Shown one piece after another: positions 58,393 through 64,000 of a DNA stretch of 64,000 bases. Origin of the DNA: GCA-2401155 sp045047085 (GTDB lineage Bacteria; Pseudomonadota; Alphaproteobacteria; Rhizobiales; Rhizobiaceae); assembly GCA_045047085.1 (NCBI GenBank), contig JASFYT010000010.1, positions 1 through 64,000 on the forward strand. Direction: 5' to 3'. The position numbers and the translations under genes are program-made. Each line of letters begins with the position of its first letter. The first letter of the stretch is position 1. The notes under the pieces are model-generated. The model saw nothing but the letters and a program-made list of their open reading frames with translations. It made no database searches and was not told the DNA's origin.

Positions 58393-59793
58393 CTAGACGT
58401 TCAGGAGTAAATGTTCGCGCTCCCACGGGCTGATCACCAGCATGAAATCCTCGTGTTCCTTGCGTTTGACGCCGACGAAAACATCAACGAACAGATCGCC
58501 CAGAACCTTGCGGAGTTCTTTAGAGTTATCCAGAGCCTGTACTGCATCAAGCAGGCCTGTTGGCAAGTCGCGACCACGCATGAGAACTTCGGTTGTCACT
58601 TCTTTACGGGGTTTTATCTCTTCAATCATTCCCAGATAGCCGCAGGCGAGACTGGCAGCGATTGCCAGATAGGGATTGGCATCGGCACCCACAAGGCGAT
58701 TTTCCAAACGTCGAGCCTCTGGCTTTGCGCGCGGTGCGCGAAGGCCAACGGAGCGGTTATCGTGGCCCCAGTCAAGGTTTACCGGTGCCGACATTTCTGG
58801 CACCAGACGGCGGTATGAATTCACATAAGGTGCCATCAGGACAGTTGCATCCGGCAGGTATTTTTGTTGACCGCCGATGAAGTGTTTGAATTCCGGGCTG
58901 GCATTGCCATGACGGTTTGAAAAAATATTCTTGCCCGTTTTGGTATCGACCACGCTTTGGTGGATGTGCATGGCGCTGCCTGGCTGGTTGCCCATGGGTT
59001 TGGCCATGAATGTTGCGTAGCATCCACACTGCAGGGCTGCTTCGCGGATTAGGCGCTTATAAAGGAAAACCTCATCGGCAAGTTTCAGCGGGTCTCCGTG
59101 CTGGAGATTTATCTCTAATTGGGCCGCGCCTGATTCGTGCAAAATGGTGTCTATGTTGAGGGATTGGGCTTCTGCATAATCATAAATATGCTCGATCACC
59201 CGGTCAAACTCATCCACCGCAGAAAGAGAATATGCCTGTTTGGCATGGCTTTGGCGACCGGAACGGCCAATGGGTGGTTCAAGCGGGTTTTCGGGATTGG
59301 TGTTTGGTTTGGTGAGGTAAAATTCAATCTCCGGAGAAATGACGGGACGCCACCCTTTGTTATCGTAGAGTTTCAAAACACGTCGCAACACGTTACGTGA
59401 GGTGAATGAAATCGGGTTTCCCTGCACATCAAATGCATCGTGGATAATCTGGATTGATGGATCGATGGCCCACGGAACCGTACGTGCGGTGGCGATGTCT
59501 GGCACCAAAACCACATCGGCATCGATATCATATTCTCTGATCTCGGTGCCGAATTCCGGGAAATCGCCGGTGACTGTGGCCAGTAGAACGGAGACAGGCA
59601 TGCGCACGTTTTCTTCGCGCATGAACTTCATGGCGGGCATCACCTTGCCCCTTGCTACACCGGCGAGATCCGGAGTGACGCACTCCACTTCATCGACGCG
59701 GTATTCGCGAATCCATTCATCCAGTTCCTTATTTTGACCAGTAGAAAAATCCGGTGAGATACCGAGGCTGATTTCTGGTTTCAATATATTCAT
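58393..59793 (-). CDS. puuA: Glutamine synthetase-family gamma-glutamylpolyamine synthetase PuuA-like
   Basis: This 466-residue protein has the glutamine-synthetase fold: 'GVARGKVMPAMKF', 'VISPEIEFYLTKPNTNPENP', 'GAAQLEINLQHGDPLKLAD', 'PMGNQPGSAMHIHQSV' and 'NSYRRLVPEMSAPVNLDWGH'. This subgroup ligates glutamate to putrescine or other amines rather than ammonia. ATG 59793 overlaps the stop of the upstream aminotransferase (ATGA), so a longer start at 59835 is rejected. The product would be the substrate of the next enzyme, PuuB. Confidence 0.88.
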   Translation of the reverse strand: MNILKPEISLGISPDFSTGQNKELDEWIREYRVDEVECVTPDLAGVARGKVMPAMKFMREENVRMPVSVLLATVTGDFPEFGTEIREYDIDADVVLVPDIATARTVPWAIDPSIQIIHDAFDVQGNPISFTSRNVLRRVLKLYDNKGWRPVISPEIEFYLTKPNTNPENPLEPPIGRSGRQSHAKQAYSLSAVDEFDRVIEHIYDYAEAQSLNIDTILHESGAAQLEINLQHGDPLKLADEVFLYKRLIREAALQCGCYATFMAKPMGNQPGSAMHIHQSVVDTKTGKNIFSNRHGNASPEFKHFIGGQQKYLPDATVLMAPYVNSYRRLVPEMSAPVNLDWGHDNRSVGLRAPRAKPEARRLENRLVGADANPYLAIAASLACGYLGMIEEIKPRKEVTTEVLMRGRDLPTGLLDAVQALDNSKELRKVLGDLFVDVFVGVKRKEHEDFMLVISPWEREHLLLNV

Positions 59794-61178
59794 TTTGCAC
59801 CTATTTCGGCATAAGTCTGATCGAGAGATTTCCATGCCTTTTCGACCATCTCATCAATTTCTTCATCAGTAATAATGAGTGGCGGGGAGACAATCATGGT
59901 GTCACGCACAGCACGCATAACGAGACCGTTATTGAAGCTATGATCACGGCAACTGGCACCGGCTTCACCTTCATCTTTGAACTTTTTACGGGCCGGTTTG
60001 TCGGGCACCAATTCCAATGCTCCCATGAGACCTACCGATCTTGCTTCACCAACAAGGGGGTGTTCGCCAAGGCTTGCCCATTTTTTGGCGAAATAACCGG
60101 CGGTGTGATTTTTTACTCGCTCAATCAGTTTTTCATCTTCCATTATTTTCAAATTGGCAAGGGCCGCAGCGCAACAGGCTGGATGGCCCGAATAGGTGTA
60201 GCCGTGGGTAAACTCGCCTGCGTTTTCGCGGAGAACGTTCGCAATTTCATCGGAGAATGCCACTGCTCCGATGGGTAGATATCCTGATGACAGGCCTTTC
60301 GCCATTGCGATGACATCTGGTTTTAAATCGTAATATTGTGAGCCGAACCAATCGCCGAGGCGGCCAAATCCGGTGATTACTTCATCAGCGACGAAAAGGA
60401 TATTGCGGGACTTGCAAATGCGCATGATTTCCGGCCAATAGCTATCAGGCGGGATGATGACACCGCCTGCACCCTGAACAGGTTCTGCGATGAAAGCGGC
60501 GATGCGGTCTTCGCCGAGTTCGTCGATTTTCTTTTCGAGATCATGGGCGCATTCAATTCCGAATTCATGTGCACTCATATCGCCACCTTCGTGGAACCAG
60601 TAGGGCTGTTTGATATGGGCGATATCAGGAATGAGTGGAGCTCCCTGAATGTGCATTCCGGACATGCCGCCAAGGGAAACACCGGCCATGGTGGAGCCAT
60701 GATAGGCGTTTTTCCGGGCTATGATGATCGTCTTATTTGATTTTTCTTTGCTGGCCCAATAGGTCCGCACGAGACGCAGAACTGTATCATTGGCATCTGA
60801 GCCGGAACCCGTGAAGAATATGTGGTTGAGATCACCGGGGGTGAGGGATGCAATCTTTTCAGCCAATTCAACCACTGGGCGATGAGTTGATTTGAAAAAA
60901 GTGTTGTAGTACGGCAATTCCGCCATCTGGTTAGAGACAGCGTCAATGATTTCCTGCCTGCCATAACCCACATTCATGCACCAAAGACCTGCCATGCCAT
61001 CGAGAATTTTTTTGCCGTTGCCATCCCAGATATAGGAGCCGTCGGCATGGGTAATCACCCGAAGCGACGCGTCATCAAGGCTCGCATGGTCGGTAAAAGG
61101 ATGCCAGTGATGGGCAAGGTCTGTTTGTTTTAGTTCTGCGGTGGAGGGAGAATTAGGCTTGGCTGGCATTGGGCTCAC
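59790..61178 (-). CDS. spuC: Putrescine-pyruvate aminotransferase-like class III enzyme (SpuC)
   Basis: This 462-residue class III aminotransferase has 'GMAGLWCMNVGYGRQEIIDA', 'FFTGSGSDANDTVLRLVRTY', 'AFIAEPVQGAGGVIIPPDSY' and the cofactor lysine K294 in 'AMAKGLSSGYLPIGAV'. The whole sequence closely follows SpuC, which transaminates putrescine to 4-aminobutanal with pyruvate. It is first in the operon with puuA- and puuB-like genes. A beta-alanine or GABA-pyruvate role cannot be fully excluded. Confidence 0.85.
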   Translation of the reverse strand: MSPMPAKPNSPSTAELKQTDLAHHWHPFTDHASLDDASLRVITHADGSYIWDGNGKKILDGMAGLWCMNVGYGRQEIIDAVSNQMAELPYYNTFFKSTHRPVVELAEKIASLTPGDLNHIFFTGSGSDANDTVLRLVRTYWASKEKSNKTIIIARKNAYHGSTMAGVSLGGMSGMHIQGAPLIPDIAHIKQPYWFHEGGDMSAHEFGIECAHDLEKKIDELGEDRIAAFIAEPVQGAGGVIIPPDSYWPEIMRICKSRNILFVADEVITGFGRLGDWFGSQYYDLKPDVIAMAKGLSSGYLPIGAVAFSDEIANVLRENAGEFTHGYTYSGHPACCAAALANLKIMEDEKLIERVKNHTAGYFAKKWASLGEHPLVGEARSVGLMGALELVPDKPARKKFKDEGEAGASCRDHSFNNGLVMRAVRDTMIVSPPLIITDEEIDEMVEKAWKSLDQTYAEIGAK

Positions 61179-61277
61179 ATGTTTGAAATTTGTTACCCTA
61201 AATGAATAGTGGAACTTGAGCCATTTAACAAATATGCTGACCGAATATTTCAGGCTGGGTAAATTGGAAGAACTTTC

Positions 61278-62438
61278 ATGCGAAATGCTGTACTACCAGA
61301 CGGGCGTTATCCGTCTTTCAATGACCTCAGAAAATTGGCTAAAAAGCGGACGCCGCATTTTGCTTTTGAATATCTGGACAGTGGCACAGGCGGCGAACAG
61401 GCAAAAGCACGCAATGAGAGTGATCTTGATAAAATTATTTTGACGCCGGAGTTTATGAAGGGTTCATTTGAACCTGATACGAGTGTCGAATTGTTTGGTC
61501 GGCAATACACTTCCCCAATTGGGGTGTCCCCTGTGGGCATGTCGAGCATGATGTGGCCGGGTGCTGAACAAATGTTGGCAAAAATGGCTGGTGAAAATGG
61601 TATCCCGTATTGTCTGAGTACTGTTTCGGGAGATCGTCCTGAAGCTGTCGGACCGCTTGCGAAGGGGAATGCGTGGTTTCAGCTTTATGCAGTACGCGAT
61701 AAAAAAATTCGCGATGATATGCTCAAACGGGCGAAAGATTCTGGTTTTTCGGCTTTGGTTGTAACTGTTGATGTGCCGGTGCCCAGCATGCGAGAGCGCC
61801 AAAGGCGGGCAGGGTTGGAAATGCCGCCGACTGTGAATATCAAAACGGCTTATCAGGTGGCAACAAAGCCAAGTTGGGCACTGCATACGCTAAAGCGGGG
61901 GATGCCCAATTTTCTAACTCTTATGCAATATGCGGAATCCAAAAAATTGGTTGATATGGCGTCGTTTGTTGGAGAACAATTGGGAAATGTTCTGGATTGG
62001 GAATATCTCAAAGAAGTGCGGGCGCAATGGGATGGGCCGCTAATTCTAAAAGGTATTCTATCGGTTGAAGATGCCAAGCTGGCGTTGAAAAACGGAGTTG
62101 ACGGGATTTGGGTATCCAATCACGGGGGCCGCCAGTTGGATGGGGCTCCTTCTTCTATTGAAGCTTTGCCAAAAATTGTTGATGCGATGAGTGGTAAGAC
62201 TAAAATTATGTTTGATAGTGGTATTCGGTCGGGGCTGGATATCGTTCGCGCGTTGCGGCTTGGTGCTGATTTTGTTTTTGCCGGGCGACCGTTTATTTAT
62301 GCGGTCTGCGCCATGGGCAAAAATGGGGCCGAACATGCCCATGCGATTTTTTCAACTGATTTGAAAAACAACATGCATCAGCTTGGATGTCGCTCGCTTA
62401 GCGACATCCAGAATGTGGAATTTAGCATTAAGAGCTAG
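61278..62438 (+). CDS. FMN-dependent alpha-hydroxy-acid oxidase / L-lactate dehydrogenase-like
   Basis: This 386-residue protein belongs to the LldD/glycolate-oxidase family. It has 'YPSFNDLRKLAKKRTPHFAF', 'ALVVTVDVPVPSMRERQRR', 'FILKGILSVEDAKL'-like 'LILKGILSVEDAKLALKNG', and the catalytic 'WVSNHGGRQLDGAPSSIEAL' with H282. The enzyme oxidises a 2-hydroxy acid using FMN. Its substrate (lactate, mandelate, glycolate or other) is not decided. It is divergent from the polyamine operon by about 100 bp and overlaps the convergent chpT end. Confidence 0.88.
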   Translation: MRNAVLPDGRYPSFNDLRKLAKKRTPHFAFEYLDSGTGGEQAKARNESDLDKIILTPEFMKGSFEPDTSVELFGRQYTSPIGVSPVGMSSMMWPGAEQMLAKMAGENGIPYCLSTVSGDRPEAVGPLAKGNAWFQLYAVRDKKIRDDMLKRAKDSGFSALVVTVDVPVPSMRERQRRAGLEMPPTVNIKTAYQVATKPSWALHTLKRGMPNFLTLMQYAESKKLVDMASFVGEQLGNVLDWEYLKEVRAQWDGPLILKGILSVEDAKLALKNGVDGIWVSNHGGRQLDGAPSSIEALPKIVDAMSGKTKIMFDSGIRSGLDIVRALRLGADFVFAGRPFIYAVCAMGKNGAEHAHAIFSTDLKNNMHQLGCRSLSDIQNVEFSIKS

Positions 62439-63090
62439 GATCGGCTTCAATGTTTTGCGCTGTGAACACGACGCTTTCGCCTTCAAGGACGACGCTTATT
62501 TCCATCTTTGCTGCTTCTGCGAGTTTTAGCGTGTAGATCGGTTGAACAGCATGGGCATCGATGTGATCTTCAAACGTACCGCTAAGCAGATCAAGGAAAA
62601 CCGGTGGGACCCGAGCTCTTGGACCGGTGGCGTTGATGACCAGTTTTGACGTGCCGTTGGGATCGATGATTTCTGCTTTTACAAGGCCACCGCGCGGGAT
62701 CGCGCCAAGTGAAATCAGCAGTAAATTGAGTAGAAGTTTAACCTTGTCTTTTTGCATGTAGGCGCGTTCGCCAATCCATTCGAGGTCGGTTTTTTTCTCA
62801 TTGTCGAAATAGCCACGAGCAACCTTTTCCGCGTCGCCTGTATCCACGTCGGCAGTAGCAGAACCTGCGGCACCAAAAGCGATGCGCGAGAATTGTAATC
62901 TTGCGGAGGCGTTTTTTGCAGATGCACGGATGAGTTCCATGGCAATTTCATTGGTTTCAGGATCGCTGTCCTCATCCAGAAGCTCCAGACCGTTGGCAAT
63001 CGCGCCAACAGGAGAAATGATGTCGTGGCAAATGCGGCTGCTCAATAGAGCGGCCAGTTCCATCGTGCTCAGTTCCGGGAGTTTTGGCAT
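62428..63090 (-). CDS. chpT: ChpT, histidine phosphotransferase of the CckA-CtrA pathway
   Basis: This 220-residue protein passes phosphate from the kinase CckA to CtrA and CpdR, the master cell-cycle regulators of alphaproteobacteria. The phosphorylated histidine is H22 in 'SSRICHDIISPVGAIANGLE'. The degenerate ATPase-like C-terminal half ends 'IYTLKLAEAAKMEISVVLE'. ATG 63090 gives the usual length; a TTG at 63141 is possible but has no better site. The last 11 bases overlap the convergent oxidase gene. Confidence 0.92.
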   Translation of the reverse strand: MPKLPELSTMELAALLSSRICHDIISPVGAIANGLELLDEDSDPETNEIAMELIRASAKNASARLQFSRIAFGAAGSATADVDTGDAEKVARGYFDNEKKTDLEWIGERAYMQKDKVKLLLNLLLISLGAIPRGGLVKAEIIDPNGTSKLVINATGPRARVPPVFLDLLSGTFEDHIDAHAVQPIYTLKLAEAAKMEISVVLEGESVVFTAQNIEADPSS

Positions 63091-63335
63091 GGCAGTGGCG
63101 GTCCTTAATTTCTTGAATTTGAGTGTTTGTTTGAGGTGCAATCTATACGATTCATTCTTAACAATGATTGAAGGAAAACTTCAGCTTTGGGCAATACGCT
63201 CATTCGATGATGCAAATATTTCGAAATTGCCCAAATTTCATCATAATTTGTTCACTATTCGGAAAAGATTTGCCGTCATAATCAGAATTGAAAATAAATT
63301 TGTTGATAGTTTTTGTTAATTTGAAGAGGTTTTCC

Positions 63336-63947
63336 ATGGTTTCCAATACCAGAACTTTCACACCGCGCATTGCATATATCGGACTTGTGTCTGGATTTGT
63401 CCTGTTTTTTAGCCTGTTGCTGACGTTAATGGTTTCAAGCCAGCAAGCACAAGCACAAAGCAGCCAGCATTATACTGCACGCGAAGTGGTTGATGCCGGG
63501 CATCGCTTTTTTGGTTCCACTTCTGGTGCACTTGCATCTGCTGTTGAAAGAACATTTGCCAGATACGGCCTACCCAATGGCTATATTCTGGGTGAAGAGG
63601 CCAGTGGCGCATTTATTGGTGGTCTGCGTTATGGCGAAGGCCTGATCTATACCAAGAATGCAGGTGACCATCCGGTTTATTGGCAAGGGCCATCGGTTGG
63701 CTGGGATTACGGAATTGATGGCGACCGAACTATGATGCTGGTTTATGATTTGCAGTCTATTGATGACCTTTATCGGCGCTATTTTGGTGTTTCGGGCTCG
63801 GCCTTTTTGATTGGCGGAGTTGGGGTGACTGTTCTGAAACGTGGCGGAGTACTTCTGGTTCCGATCAAAACTGGGCTTGGTGCTCGTTTGGGCGTGAATA
63901 TCGGTTATCTGAAGCTTCGTCGTCGTCCTACGCTTAATCCATTTTAG
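63336..63947 (+). CDS. eipA: EipA-like envelope protein (DUF1134)
   Basis: This 203-residue periplasmic protein has a signal peptide cleaved after AQA near residue 40 and the DUF1134 domain: 'TAREVVDAGHRFFGSTSGAL', 'GLRYGEGLIYTKNAGDHPVY' and 'GVGVTVLKRGGVLLVPIKTG'. In Brucella this protein (EipA) maintains cell-envelope integrity and its gene is a CtrA target. ATG 63336 with a GAAGAGG site is preferred over an in-frame ATG 48 bp upstream. It is divergent from chpT, whose product controls CtrA. Confidence 0.9.
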   Translation: MVSNTRTFTPRIAYIGLVSGFVLFFSLLLTLMVSSQQAQAQSSQHYTAREVVDAGHRFFGSTSGALASAVERTFARYGLPNGYILGEEASGAFIGGLRYGEGLIYTKNAGDHPVYWQGPSVGWDYGIDGDRTMMLVYDLQSIDDLYRRYFGVSGSAFLIGGVGVTVLKRGGVLLVPIKTGLGARLGVNIGYLKLRRRPTLNPF

Positions 63948-63960
63948 GTCTCACATTTGG

Positions 63961-63996
63961 CTCACGGGCGTTTCCAAGCTTTGCTTGGGCCCTCCG
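63961..63996. repeat. Dispersed intergenic repeat, family 2 (copy 2, at window edge)
   Basis: This copy matches 55752-55787 at 35 of 36 positions and begins 13 bp after the eipA stop codon. The stem CCAAGC-TTT-GCTTGG is intact; the difference is in the loop. The element may continue beyond the window. It could act as the eipA terminator. Confidence 0.7.
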
Positions 63997-64000
63997 CTTG

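Noticed and set aside
1..64000. tRNA, rRNA or CRISPR loci
   Set aside because: No cloverleaf T-loop pattern, rRNA core sequence or regularly spaced repeats were noticed on reading both strands; a scan with dedicated tools was not possible.

Overview
The window looks like chromosome of an alphaproteobacterium, most probably order Hyphomicrobiales (Rhizobiales), of moderate GC content. The evidence is the flhA-fliR-rod-binding order, the ruvCAB-ybgC and tolQRAB-pal-cpoB-tilS-ftsH-glmM synteny, ChpT (found only in the CckA-ChpT-CtrA pathway), EipA (DUF1134), an alphaproteobacterial-type RpoH and a serC leader RNA. No species is claimed. No rRNA, tRNA, CRISPR array or intact insertion sequence was found.

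Layout. 1-4046: end of a flagellar cluster (flhA end, fliR, rod-binding protein, FlgN-like and FliL-like proteins), then a TPR O-GlcNAc-transferase-like protein. 4047-5838: mostly non-coding, with two small proteins, a strong hairpin and a run of stem-loops that may be an RNA gene. 5881-13233: glycine cleavage operon gcvT-gcvH-gcvP with a divergent XRE-cupin regulator, a GNAT acetyltransferase and recQ. 13415-21704: yebC, then a patchy accessory stretch: HxlR regulator/DUF1330 pair, a methyltransferase-like protein, an IS66-like remnant, a divergent CDP-alcohol phosphotransferase/cytidylyltransferase pair, a TauE-type exporter with a class V aminotransferase, and an ECF42-type sigma factor with its DGPF partner. 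21886-25438: ruvC-DUF3445-ruvA-ruvB-ybgC. 25439-35849: about 10 kb of accessory DNA splitting ybgC from tolQ, with a broken nucleotidyltransferase, a chemoreceptor, a dehydrogenase remnant, an unknown membrane protein, a frameshifted BCCT transporter and a hybrid histidine kinase. 35850-46523: tolQRAB-pal-cpoB-tilS-ftsH-glmM. 46896-49591: two related outer-membrane barrels and an HNH-like protein. 50002-56922: serC-serA, purA, a membrane-anchored unknown and rpoH. 57091-62438: putrescine/polyamine catabolism operon and an FMN-dependent hydroxy-acid oxidase. 62428-64000: chpT and eipA, ending in a dispersed repeat.

How parts fit together. Sigma-32-like promoters can be read upstream of both ftsH and rpoH, so one encoded sigma factor may control itself and the membrane protease. 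The ECF42 gene and its DGPF partner have a TGTCGA/CGTC promoter. The gcv/XRE-cupin intergenic region carries two near-identical repeats that look like an operator. The serine genes follow a structured leader.

Most worth a second look: the tandem stem-loop region at 5288-5395, the decaying 10-kb insertion between ybgC and tolQ, the divergent cytidylyltransferase/CDP-alcohol transferase pair, the gcv operator repeats, and two small families of intergenic structured repeats. All functional calls are from reading motifs by eye; no database search was run.
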